Shown piece by piece: positions 1 through 6,365 of a stretch of 6,380 bases of DNA. Both the position numbers and the translations under genes were made by a program. A model generated the notes under the pieces. The model did no database searches and was not told where the DNA came from. It saw nothing but the letters and a program-made list of their open reading frames with translations. Location of the stretch: assembly GCA_027485365.1 (NCBI GenBank), contig JAIXRD010000074.1, forward strand, positions 1 to 6,380. Reading direction: 5' to 3'. The stretch comes from Cryomorphaceae bacterium. GTDB taxonomy: Bacteria > Bacteroidota > Bacteroidia > Flavobacteriales_D > Crocinitomicaceae. Numbering within the stretch: the first letter of the stretch is position 1; each line of letters starts with the position of its first letter.

Positions 1-1146
1 CGCCGTTAAATCAGGGTCTACTCCGCGTTCAAACCTAAAACTTGCATCGGAATGAATACCATGATGTTTTGCCGTTTTACGAATCGTTGACGGATTAAAG
101 TATGCGGATTCAATAAGTAGATCCGTTGTTTTTTCACTTACTCCGGAAATCTTACCACCCAACACACCCGCAAGACAATGTGCCACACCGTTTCCATCAA
201 TTACTAAATCTGAAGGACGTAGTTTTCGTTCAACGCCGTCCAAGGTCTCAAGGGTTTCATCAGTATGTGCCTGTCTAACAGTTAATGATTCAGAGAAGTA
301 ACGCGCATCAAAGGCGTGAAGCGGCGTACCAAGTTCGTACATCACGTAATTCGCACAATCCACGATGTTATTGATGCTCGCCGTTCCAAGTGCAGCTAAT
401 CGACTTTTTAACCAATCTGGAGAAGGACCAACTTCGACTCCGCTAAGCGAAGCTAAATAATATGATTCGCAATCTCCATCACTCATAACCTTATAATTGT
501 TGGTTTGATTGGTTTGAATGGCACGTTCTTCGATTTCCGGCAGTGAGAGTGGTGTAGAAAACCCTTCATGATGCATAAGGTACGCCTTAATGTCTCGTGC
601 TACCCCCAGATGCCCCATGGCATCGCATCGGTTAGGAGTTAAACCAATTTCCAAGATGTAATCCGTATCTAGGGATAAGGCCGTTGCTGCAGGAATACCA
701 ACTGTTGTGTCTTTCGGTAAAATTAAAATTCCATCGTGTGAAGTACCTAATCCTAATTCATCTTCGGCACAAATCATTCCATGGGATTCAATGCCACGGA
801 TTTTTGCTTTTCTCAAGGTGAGGGGTTCTCCTTCATTTGGATAAATGGTAGTTCCAACAAGCGCTACCAGCACTTTTTGTCCAACCGCTACATTCGGCGC
901 ACCGCATACAATTTGGAGCGTTTCATCACCAATGTTGACGCGTGTAACCTTTAGTTTATCGGCATCTGGATGTTTCTCACACTCAATAACCTCTCCAGTT
1001 ATAACGCCAGCTAGGCCGCCTTTAATGGAGCCTACCGCGTCGATTCCTTCTACTTCTAAGCCGGTTTGGGTAAGGATTTCAGAAATGCGTTCAGGAGAAT
1101 ACTCGAACGGAACAAATTGGCTGAGCCACTTATAGGAAACTTTCAT
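1..1146 (-). CDS. pheT: Phenylalanyl-tRNA synthetase beta subunit, N-terminal part (runs off the left edge)
   Basis: This is the beta chain of the alpha2-beta2 cytoplasmic enzyme that charges tRNA-Phe with phenylalanine. The minus-strand frame is open for 382 codons from an ATG at 1146 to the window edge with no stop. The start MKVSYKWLSQFV is typical of the family. Residues about 40-150 form the tRNA-binding OB-fold domain, with HPDADKL at 59-65, VCGAPN at 80-85 and ICAEDELGLG at 125-134. LTPNRCD at 169-175 follows, then the B3/B4 editing-type region, ending at RFERGVDPDL (371-380) near the edge. The family is usually about 800 residues, so the B5, catalytic-like and anticodon-binding domains should lie to the left. 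It is transcribed divergently from the receptor gene. No Shine-Dalgarno sequence is visible before the start, as is usual in Bacteroidota. Identification is secure; only completeness is unknown. Confidence 0.97.
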   Translation of the reverse strand, partial: MKVSYKWLSQFVPFEYSPERISEILTQTGLEVEGIDAVGSIKGGLAGVITGEVIECEKHPDADKLKVTRVNIGDETLQIVCGAPNVAVGQKVLVALVGTTIYPNEGEPLTLRKAKIRGIESHGMICAEDELGLGTSHDGILILPKDTTVGIPAATALSLDTDYILEIGLTPNRCDAMGHLGVARDIKAYLMHHEGFSTPLSLPEIEERAIQTNQTNNYKVMSDGDCESYYLASLSGVEVGPSPDWLKSRLAALGTASINNIVDCANYVMYELGTPLHAFDARYFSESLTVRQAHTDETLETLDGVERKLRPSDLVIDGNGVAHCLAGVLGGKISGVSEKTTDLLIESAYFNPSTIRKTAKHHGIHSDASFRFERGVDPDLTA

Positions 1147-1162
1147 TGCAATGGAATTGGTG

Positions 1163-1170
1163 CGAAATTA
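1163..1170 (-). promoter_or_regulatory. Possible -7 element for pheT
   Basis: On the minus strand TAATTTCG resembles the Bacteroidota -7 element TAnnTTTG with one mismatch, 16 bases before the pheT start codon. I see no convincing TTG at the expected upstream distance, so this is a weak call. If real, the 5' leader would be only about 10 bases. Confidence 0.25.
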
Positions 1171-1230
1171 CACATTTTGTAAGGAAAATAGGCGATATAT
1201 GTTTTCGATTATTTAACATTCAAAAACCTT

Positions 1231-1257
1231 TTGTTCACTTGAATGTTCATACCTTTG
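1231..1257 (+). promoter_or_regulatory. Bacteroidota-type promoter for the receptor-lipoprotein pair
   Basis: TACCTTTG at 1250-1257 matches the Bacteroidota -7 consensus TAnnTTTG exactly. A TTG at 1231-1233, inside CTTTTG, can serve as the -33 element. The 16-base spacer is slightly shorter than the usual 17-23. Transcription would begin near 1263, giving a leader of about 25 A-rich bases before the ATG at 1288. No riboswitch or operator can be recognised in the 141-base divergent spacer. Confidence 0.6.
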
Positions 1258-1287
1258 CCTGCGAAATCGGTAGCGTAAAATATACTC

Positions 1288-3711
1288 ATGAAATTCAATC
1301 TTTTTCTTAACTTATTGGTCCTAGTTTGTGGGGTCTTTTCTCTACAATCAGCGTTAGCTCAGGATAAACATACCATTAGTGGGTATATAGCGAGTAGTTC
1401 CAACGGTGAAGCGTTGAATAGCGCTAAAATTTATGTACCAAGTTTAAACAAAGGGGCGATTACCAACAATTATGGATTTTATTCCTTGACCTTACCCAGT
1501 GGTATTTATGAGATTGAGTTCCGATTTACTGGGTTGAATACCATAAAAAAGACAGTAGATCTTACCAGTGAAAATGTTTCCTTGAATGTGGAGTTGGGAC
1601 TTAAAGATGGTGAAAAAGTATACGAGGAAGTTGTTGTGAGTGGGAAGAAAGGTGACAATGTCAATTCTGCTAAATTGGGTCAAATGGAATTGAACATCGA
1701 CCAAATAAAGCGCCTTCCAGCTTTTATGGGAGAAGTAGATGTTATAAAAACCATCCAATTATTACCCGGTGTTTCTTCGGTTTCCGAAGGAGGACAAGGA
1801 TTTTATGTGCGTGGTGGCGGTCCCGACCAAAATTTAGTATTACTGGATGAAGGCGTTGTGTACAATGCTTCCCATTTATTTGGGTTCTTTTCTGTGTTTA
1901 ATTCAGATGCGGTTCGAAGCGTAAACCTTATAAAAGGGGGAATGCCCGCAAATTATGGGGGAAGGTTATCCTCTGTATTGGAAGTAAATATGAATGAAGG
2001 TAATTCCAAGCGATTCAGTGTGAAAGGTGGATTGGGGGTGATTTCGTCAAGACTTACCTTGGAAGGGCCCTTGAAAAAGGATAGAGGTAGTTTCATTGTA
2101 TCAGGTAGACGAACCTATATTGATGTATTGGCCAAAGCGTTCATCTCTGATACCTCACCGTTCGCGGGCTCAGGGTATTACTTCTATGACATGAATGCCA
2201 AGTTGAATTATAAATTGGGTGAAAAGGACCGTATATTTCTGAGTGGCTATTATGGAAAAGATGTGTTTACGTTCGCTGATCGTGAGGGAGGATTTAGCGC
2301 CGACATGCCTTGGGGTAATGGAATAGCAGCCCTTCGTTGGAATCACGTGTTTAATGCGAAGTTATTTATGAATCTGACCTCTACCTTTTCAGACTATAAA
2401 TTTAAATTTGGTTCCAAGCAAGATGAATTTAAAATTGAGTTTTTATCCGGGATTAAGGATTACGGAACAAAAATCGATTTCTCGTATTATCCAAATGATA
2501 AACATCGCGTAAAGTGGGGTGCGAATTATATTTATCACGTCTTTACACCCTCAAGTGTTTCAGCCGCGCAGGACACGGTGGTGTTTAATACAGGAAATGC
2601 ACAACAGCTGTTTTCACATGAAGAGGCCATTTATTTAATGGATGAATTTGATTTGAATGATCGCTTAAGAATTAATGCAGGCCTACGATATACTGCATTC
2701 CAACACGTTGGACCTTTCACGCGTTACATAAAGGGTGATATCAGTAAGCCGGATACCGCCATTCAATATGGGAAAGGAGACCTCATTAAATTTTATCACG
2801 GACTTGAACCTCGTTTTTCATTCCGATATTTAACAGGAGAGCACAGTTCCGTCAAGGGTGGTTATGCCTATAATTATCAGTTTGTGCATTTAACGAGTTT
2901 GAGCGCAGTTTCACTTCCAACCGATATTTGGTATCCTACCACAGATATAGCCAAGCCACAGAAAGGATTTCAAGCTTCATTGGGGTATTTCCAGAATTTC
3001 TTCAGTGACAAATACGAGGCATCGGTTGAAGTGTACTACAAGGGAATGAACAACATTGTAGAATTTAAGGAAGGTGCTCTGCCCGGAGATAATGTGAATG
3101 ACAATACCGATAATTTAATGGTATTTGGAAAAGGTTGGGCTTATGGGGTGGAGTTCTTTTTCAAAAAAGCAGTGGGTAAATTTACCGGATGGATTGGGTA
3201 TACGTGGGCGAAAACAGAACGTAAATTCCCGGATTTAAATAACGGAGAAGTGTTTCCTGCGAAATACGACCGACGTCATGACCTGAGCATTGCCGCAACC
3301 TACATGTTAAATGATCATTGGACCCTATCAAGCACATTTATTTATGCTACGGGTAACACCTTAACCTTGCCTACCTCATGGTATGTTCAAGACCAAAACT
3401 TATTGTTTAATTACGGCGCAAGAAATTCAACGCGAATGGCACCGTATCACCGACTTGATTTTTCTGCTACATGGTATGATAAAGCCTATAAGACTAAAAC
3501 GGATCCAGCTACAGGAAAAGAAATAGAAGTCAAAAAACGCTTAAGAAATAACATTGCGATTTCGGTGTATAATGTATACAATCGTGCGAATCCATTCTTT
3601 TTATATGTCGACAATGACGGAGATTTCTTGAACGGAGATTTCAAGCTAACAGTTAAACAAGTTTCATTATTCCCAATAATCCCTAGTGTAACATGGAATT
3701 TCGAATTCTAA
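1288..3711 (+). CDS. TonB-dependent outer-membrane receptor with carboxypeptidase-regulatory-like N-terminal domain
   Basis: This is a ligand-gated outer-membrane channel expected to import a scarce substrate using energy from TonB-ExbBD. Residues 1-24 are a signal peptide with cleavage after ALA. Residues about 30-105 are the carboxypeptidase-D regulatory-like beta-sandwich common in Bacteroidota receptors (ISGYIASSSNGEALNSAKI). The plug covers about 140-235: RLPAFMGEVDVIKTIQLLPG from 142, FYVRGGGPDQN at 172-182, and LLDEGVVYNASHLFGFF from 185. SGRRTYIDVL begins at 272, and the 22-strand barrel fills the rest, closing with the terminal aromatic sequence PSVTWNFEF. At 807 residues it is shorter than SusC-type receptors (about 1000) and carries LLDEGVVYN where those have a DGVP-like motif. 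The next gene is a DUF4249-type lipoprotein, which commonly accompanies this subfamily and may act as a surface lid or binding partner. The substrate cannot be told from sequence. Confidence 0.93.
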   Translation: MKFNLFLNLLVLVCGVFSLQSALAQDKHTISGYIASSSNGEALNSAKIYVPSLNKGAITNNYGFYSLTLPSGIYEIEFRFTGLNTIKKTVDLTSENVSLNVELGLKDGEKVYEEVVVSGKKGDNVNSAKLGQMELNIDQIKRLPAFMGEVDVIKTIQLLPGVSSVSEGGQGFYVRGGGPDQNLVLLDEGVVYNASHLFGFFSVFNSDAVRSVNLIKGGMPANYGGRLSSVLEVNMNEGNSKRFSVKGGLGVISSRLTLEGPLKKDRGSFIVSGRRTYIDVLAKAFISDTSPFAGSGYYFYDMNAKLNYKLGEKDRIFLSGYYGKDVFTFADREGGFSADMPWGNGIAALRWNHVFNAKLFMNLTSTFSDYKFKFGSKQDEFKIEFLSGIKDYGTKIDFSYYPNDKHRVKWGANYIYHVFTPSSVSAAQDTVVFNTGNAQQLFSHEEAIYLMDEFDLNDRLRINAGLRYTAFQHVGPFTRYIKGDISKPDTAIQYGKGDLIKFYHGLEPRFSFRYLTGEHSSVKGGYAYNYQFVHLTSLSAVSLPTDIWYPTTDIAKPQKGFQASLGYFQNFFSDKYEASVEVYYKGMNNIVEFKEGALPGDNVNDNTDNLMVFGKGWAYGVEFFFKKAVGKFTGWIGYTWAKTERKFPDLNNGEVFPAKYDRRHDLSIAATYMLNDHWTLSSTFIYATGNTLTLPTSWYVQDQNLLFNYGARNSTRMAPYHRLDFSATWYDKAYKTKTDPATGKEIEVKKRLRNNIAISVYNVYNRANPFFLYVDNDGDFLNGDFKLTVKQVSLFPIIPSVTWNFEF

Positions 3712-4634
3712 ACGTAGCGTTTGTAGCGTTGATTCTTTTATTTTCTTCCTGTACCAAGGAAGTGAAAATTGATATTCCTGGATACAAGGAACAGTTGGTG
3801 GTAGACGGAAGTATTCGCGAGGGAGAACCGCCCATTATCTTGCTATCAAAATCTCAGAACATTTATGCACCAACCGATATTACTGCGTATTTAGGGAGTT
3901 TTGTTGGCGATGCAGTGGTTACTGTTTCTGATGGAACGAACACGGTTACCTTAAGTAAAATCTGCACGGATGATTTGCCTCCTGGAACCGAAGCGTATGC
4001 CGAAGCACTGTTCGGAATGAGTATTCAAGAACTGCAGCAATTGCCTTCACCGCTTTGCGTGTATACCACGTTTGACCCAAGCATGTTTGGTCAGGTTGGA
4101 AAAACATACACACTAACGATTAACCACGACGGAAAAACGTATACGTCTACAACTTCGATTCTGGCGCCAGTGGCCTTGGATTATTTAACATGGAAACCGG
4201 AGGCAAATTCAAGCTCGATTGGTTATTTATACAGCTTTATGACGGACAATGCCTCGACCTCTGATAATTTCATGTGGGAAATGAAAAAGGTAAGTGACCC
4301 AATGTTTACAAAACCGTTTAATCCCTATTTTAACGATGCCTTCTTCAATGGCTTAGCCTTTGAATTCACTATTTATAATCCTTTGTCCTTTAATGATTCC
4401 ACCTATGCTGAAAACGAGCGTGGATTTTATAAATATGGAGATACCGTAGTAATGCGCTTATCTAGAATGGGTAAGAAGGAATATAATTTTTTCGAAAAGA
4501 AGATTAATCAAGTATTTTCTTCCGGAAGTCCATTTGCTACACCGATTAATGTACCTTCCAATATTGAAGGCGGTGCGCTTGGCGTTTGGGTTGGCTATTC
4601 AACCTATCTCGATACCGTGATTTGTCAGCCGTAA
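3693..4634 (+). CDS. DUF4249-type outer-membrane lipoprotein, partner of the TonB-dependent receptor
   Basis: The 313-residue protein begins with a lipoprotein signal (MEFRILNVAFVALILLFSSC), with lipidation predicted at Cys20. The mature start is TKEVKIDIPGYKEQLVVDGS, followed by IREGEPPIILLSKSQNIY. This pattern (acidic N-terminus, LVVDG, GEPP, LSKS) is that of the DUF4249 family, which has no established biochemical role. The remainder is beta-rich with no catalytic motif that I can see. Besides Cys20 there are cysteines at 91, 122 and 311, which could form a disulfide in the periplasm or at the surface. The ATG at 3693 is favoured because it alone supplies a complete signal peptide; it overlaps the receptor by 19 bases in another frame, implying translational coupling. 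By analogy with SusC-SusD pairs it may cover or feed the receptor (inference). The stop codon lies one base from that of the convergent gene. Confidence 0.82.
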   Translation: MEFRILNVAFVALILLFSSCTKEVKIDIPGYKEQLVVDGSIREGEPPIILLSKSQNIYAPTDITAYLGSFVGDAVVTVSDGTNTVTLSKICTDDLPPGTEAYAEALFGMSIQELQQLPSPLCVYTTFDPSMFGQVGKTYTLTINHDGKTYTSTTSILAPVALDYLTWKPEANSSSIGYLYSFMTDNASTSDNFMWEMKKVSDPMFTKPFNPYFNDAFFNGLAFEFTIYNPLSFNDSTYAENERGFYKYGDTVVMRLSRMGKKEYNFFEKKINQVFSSGSPFATPINVPSNIEGGALGVWVGYSTYLDTVICQP

Positions 4635-4653
4635 GTTATTCGATGGGTTTTTT
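4601..4653 (+). terminator. Weak candidate terminator spanning the convergent stop codons
   Basis: AACCTATC at 4601-4608 can pair with GATGGGTT at 4642-4649 (eight pairs, one U-G), and six Ts run 4648-4653. The loop of about 33 bases is large, and the stem lies partly inside coding sequence of both genes. It is the only terminator-like structure I found near the end of the lipoprotein gene and it could be chance. Confidence 0.18.
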
Positions 4654-5382
4654 CTCTTCCTTTACAGCACGTACATTTTTGAAAAAGTAGCGAAGGTCAA
4701 GCCCAAGGTATGCCCCGGAAACATCCCCGTATTGTGTGACTTTATACCCTTGATTTCTATAGGTGGCAATATAAACAAAAAGAGGTTTTGCTGGAAGCCG
4801 CACGGAAGTTCCGAGGTAAAAGAAGCCCGACTTTTTAGATCGAAATTCAAACCCAAGGTTTCCATTTAAGTCCAACGAAGCTTTTTTATTTACAATGCCT
4901 GTGTGGTAGAAAAACTGAGAACCATTGATGTTATTGGAGGTAGCAATGTCTGTTGGTTTGAATCCTGCTACAATACCTAAGGATGCATTGGCATACCACT
5001 TTTTGGCTAATTTGATGTAGAATAATCCGTTGATGGGAACATCGTATTGAATGAACCCAAGGGTATTGCTTACGAAAACTCCGGAATCCGCGATGGAACC
5101 TTCAATACTGAAATTTCGTTGGGTAAAGTTAATGCCAGTTTCTAGGGAAATTAATTCAGTTAAACCAACCCGTACGACTCCTCCGAATGAATACCCGGGA
5201 GTTTGAGAAATGGTAGATTTCATACCTTCTTTAGAGAGGGTCAGTGAGGGATTACTTACGAAATCGCTTGGAAATACACCACGAACTTGCAGTCCAAAAT
5301 AGGAGGGAAAACGGTTGTCGCCCAGTTGTGCATAACTAAGGAACCAACTCATAACAAAACAAAAGACTAGGCTGTTATTCAT
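4636..5382 (-). CDS. Outer-membrane beta-barrel (porin-family) protein
   Basis: The 248-residue protein has a short signal peptide with predicted cleavage after SYA (residue 18). The mature part alternates polar and hydrophobic residues as in small outer-membrane barrels, for example SLETGINFTQRNFSIEG, FGGVVRVGL and LDLNGNLGFEFRSK. The last strand, AYLGLDLRYFF, ends near residue 234 and is followed by a charged 14-residue tail (KNVRAVKEEKKPIE). Length and pattern fit the Bacteroidota outer-membrane beta-barrel families (PF13568/PF13505 type), but no function can be assigned. It starts inside the nitroreductase gene through an 8-base ATGAATAA overlap, so the two are probably co-transcribed and translationally coupled. 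No alternative start lies upstream in frame before a stop. The signal peptide has no Lys or Arg in its N-region (MNNSLVF), which is unusual. Confidence 0.75.
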   Translation of the reverse strand: MNNSLVFCFVMSWFLSYAQLGDNRFPSYFGLQVRGVFPSDFVSNPSLTLSKEGMKSTISQTPGYSFGGVVRVGLTELISLETGINFTQRNFSIEGSIADSGVFVSNTLGFIQYDVPINGLFYIKLAKKWYANASLGIVAGFKPTDIATSNNINGSQFFYHTGIVNKKASLDLNGNLGFEFRSKKSGFFYLGTSVRLPAKPLFVYIATYRNQGYKVTQYGDVSGAYLGLDLRYFFKNVRAVKEEKKPIE

Positions 5383-5962
5383 GCAGCCATTGGGTATGAT
5401 ATTCTAAAGGAATACGATGGGAAGCAGGCCATTCAATGGCGGGGTATCCAATATAAAATAAGCCCAGGCATTTATCTTTCGCATCTATTCCTAAGAATTC
5501 GTTCATCTGTTCCGAGTAAATTAATTTGGGTGTTGCCCAGAATCCGCCAAGACCATAGGCGGTACAGGTGAGGTGCATGTTTTGGATTGCACAAGCTACC
5601 GCTTCAATTTCCTCGATTTCAAGAATCTTTTCTTCAACTTGTCGCTTCATGGAAACTGCGATAACGACACTTGAAATCATCGGTCTACGAAGCATTTTAG
5701 CGAGTTTCGCATCATTTTGTTTATCAACTGGAGTAAGTTCCAGGTAAGTCTTTCCTAAAAACTGACTTAATCGTTGACGACTTTCATCCATAAATACATG
5801 AAATCTCCAGGGTTGCGTATTGCCATGAGTTGGCGCCCATTGTGCGTTTTGGAGAATCAGTTCAACTTGTTCTTTATGGACTTTACGTTCGCTAAATTGT
5901 TCCGGATAGATCGTTCTTCGATTACGGATGAGGTCATTAATTTCTGAGAGATTGTAACGCAT
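5375..5962 (-). CDS. Nitroreductase family FMN-dependent oxidoreductase (YdjA-like)
   Basis: This is a cytoplasmic flavoprotein of the nitroreductase fold, expected to use NAD(P)H to reduce nitro-aromatic, quinone-like or other electrophilic substrates; the physiological substrate is unknown. FMN-binding features are RNRRTIYP at 13-20, the WAPTHGNTQPWRF segment at 42-54, GLGGFWATP at 137-145 and LFYIGYP at 168-174. At 195 residues it is close to the compact YdjA subgroup (about 183 in E. coli) and shorter than NfsB-type enzymes. The start at 5962 places RxRR at the usual distance from the N-terminus. It is the first gene of a leftward two-gene unit with the outer-membrane protein; no functional link between them is obvious. 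NAD(P)H preference cannot be read from the sequence. Confidence 0.9.
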   Translation of the reverse strand: MRYNLSEINDLIRNRRTIYPEQFSERKVHKEQVELILQNAQWAPTHGNTQPWRFHVFMDESRQRLSQFLGKTYLELTPVDKQNDAKLAKMLRRPMISSVVIAVSMKRQVEEKILEIEEIEAVACAIQNMHLTCTAYGLGGFWATPKLIYSEQMNEFLGIDAKDKCLGLFYIGYPAIEWPASHRIPLEYHTQWLHE

Positions 5963-6000
5963 ATAACTACTATAACGAAAAAAGAATGCGTTAAAAGTAG

Positions 6001-6033
6001 TGAATATAAACGGCTCTATTTGTTAAAAGCAAA
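6001..6033 (-). promoter_or_regulatory. Candidate promoter for the nitroreductase-OMP unit
   Basis: On the minus strand TTTG (6033-6030) is followed after 21 bases by TATATTCA (6008-6001), a partial match to TAnnTTTG. Transcription would start near 5995, about 33 bases before the start codon. The element overlaps the upstream half of the tRNA promoter on the other strand. Confidence 0.35.
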
Positions 6034-6049
6034 GAAAGTCCTATCTTTG
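6019..6049 (+). promoter_or_regulatory. Bacteroidota-type promoter for tRNA-Arg
   Basis: TTTG at 6019-6022 and TATCTTTG at 6042-6049 match the Bacteroidota -33/-7 promoter exactly, with a 19-base spacer. Transcription would start near 6055, leaving about a dozen bases of leader before the mature tRNA at 6068. This is the best promoter match in the window. Confidence 0.75.
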
Positions 6050-6067
6050 CATGGTTGAAAAACGGAC

Positions 6068-6141
6068 GGCCTTGTGGCGCAACTGAATAGCGCACCTGAT
6101 TACGGCTCAGGAGGTTTCAGGTTTGAATCCTGACAAGGTCA
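6068..6141 (+). tRNA. tRNA-Arg, anticodon ACG
   Basis: The 74-base gene folds into a full cloverleaf. The acceptor stem is GGCCTTG with CAAGGTC (one G-U pair). The D stem is GCGC/GCGC with a 9-base loop. The anticodon stem is CCTGA/TCAGG with loop TTACGGC, which puts ACG at 6102-6104. The variable loop is AGGTT, and the T stem TCAGG/CCTGA encloses loop TTTGAAT. The discriminator is A at 6141. The 3' CCA is not encoded and must be added. A34 is expected to be edited to inosine by TadA so that the tRNA reads CGU, CGC and CGA. The usual G19-C56 pair is replaced by A19-U56. It is a single gene with its own promoter and terminator. Confidence 0.96.
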
Positions 6142-6146
6142 CAAGC

Positions 6147-6184
6147 AAAAACCCATTCCCTCAAGGAATGGGTTTTTTGTTTTT
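6147..6184 (+). terminator. Intrinsic terminator of the tRNA-Arg gene
   Basis: A perfect 13-base-pair stem forms between 6147-6159 (AAAAACCCATTCC) and 6165-6177, with a five-base CTCAA loop, followed by a T-tract interrupted by one G (TTTTTTGTTTTT, 6173-6184). It lies six bases after the tRNA end. The flanking A-run would also supply Ts on the minus strand, so it may act in both directions. Confidence 0.92.
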
Positions 6185-6190
6185 AACGCG

Positions 6191-6208
6191 GTCAAAAGGT
6201 CTTTTGAC
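6191..6208. repeat. Short perfect inverted repeat
   Basis: GTCAAAAG (6191-6198) and CTTTTGAC (6201-6208) are perfect inverted copies separated by two bases. The palindrome sits between the tRNA terminator and the first long repeat, inside a block that begins AACGCG and ends CAAGCG. It could be an operator-like site or part of the repeat structure; no neighbouring gene explains it. Confidence 0.6.
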
Positions 6209-6213
6209 AAGCG

Positions 6214-6270
6214 ACTAAAAACAAAAAACGCCAACTACGAAGTAGTTGTGGGTTTTAGCTTGTTATGTAA
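6214..6270. repeat. 57-base palindromic repeat, copy 1
   Basis: This copy matches 6309-6365 over 57 bases with one difference (G at 6242, A at 6337). It contains a perfect 7-bp hairpin, CAACTAC-GAA-GTAGTTG, nested within outer complementary blocks CTAAAA and TTTTAG. Weaker similarity to copy 2 extends left to 6202 (TTTTGACAA against TCCTGATAA) with a 3-base insertion. Read on the minus strand the hairpin is followed by GGCG and TTTTTTGTTTTT, like an intrinsic terminator. No open reading frame crosses it. Confidence 0.92.
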
Positions 6271-6308
6271 CTCCCAACGCGGAACACGCGCAAGCGTAAT
6301 CCTGATAA

Positions 6309-6365
6309 ACTAAAAACAAAAAACGCCAACTACGAAATAGTTGTGGGTTTTAGCTTGTTATGTAA
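6309..6365. repeat. 57-base palindromic repeat, copy 2
   Basis: This is the second copy, 95 bases downstream of the first. Its single change turns the C-G pair closing the hairpin loop into C-A, leaving a 6-bp stem (CAACTA/TAGTTG) with a 5-base loop. It is also flanked by complementary GCAAGCG (6290-6296) and CGCTTGC (6368-6374), so a larger imperfect foldback of about 85 bases is possible. Only 15 bases follow before the window ends, so further copies cannot be excluded. The 38 bases between copies hold no gene. Confidence 0.92.

Noticed and set aside
845..1135. Plus-strand open frame of 96 codons
   Set aside because: It lies wholly antisense to the conserved OB-fold region of pheT and its composition (Ser, Thr, Pro rich) is that of a reverse-strand shadow.
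1144..1153. 10-base palindrome CATTGCAATG at the pheT start codon
   Set aside because: It is short and unsupported by a second copy or a regulator; probably chance.
1492..1758. Minus-strand open frame of 88 codons
   Set aside because: It is antisense to the receptor's regulatory-like domain and plug, with no start context or family resemblance.
4662..4865. Minus-strand open frame of 67 codons
   Set aside because: It is another frame inside the outer-membrane protein gene on the same strand, and its protein shows no family pattern.
6126..6308. Possible integration site: the tRNA 3' segment AATCCTGACAA resembles AATCCTGATAA before repeat copy 2
   Set aside because: The match is 11 bases with one mismatch, expected fairly often by chance at this scale, and no integrase or element body lies between.
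6214..6365. CRISPR array with two repeats
   Set aside because: Two 57-base repeats with one 38-base interval are longer than usual CRISPR repeats. The unit is a terminator-like palindrome with A/T tracts, the interval itself has repeated AACGCG and CAAGCG blocks, and no cas gene is present.
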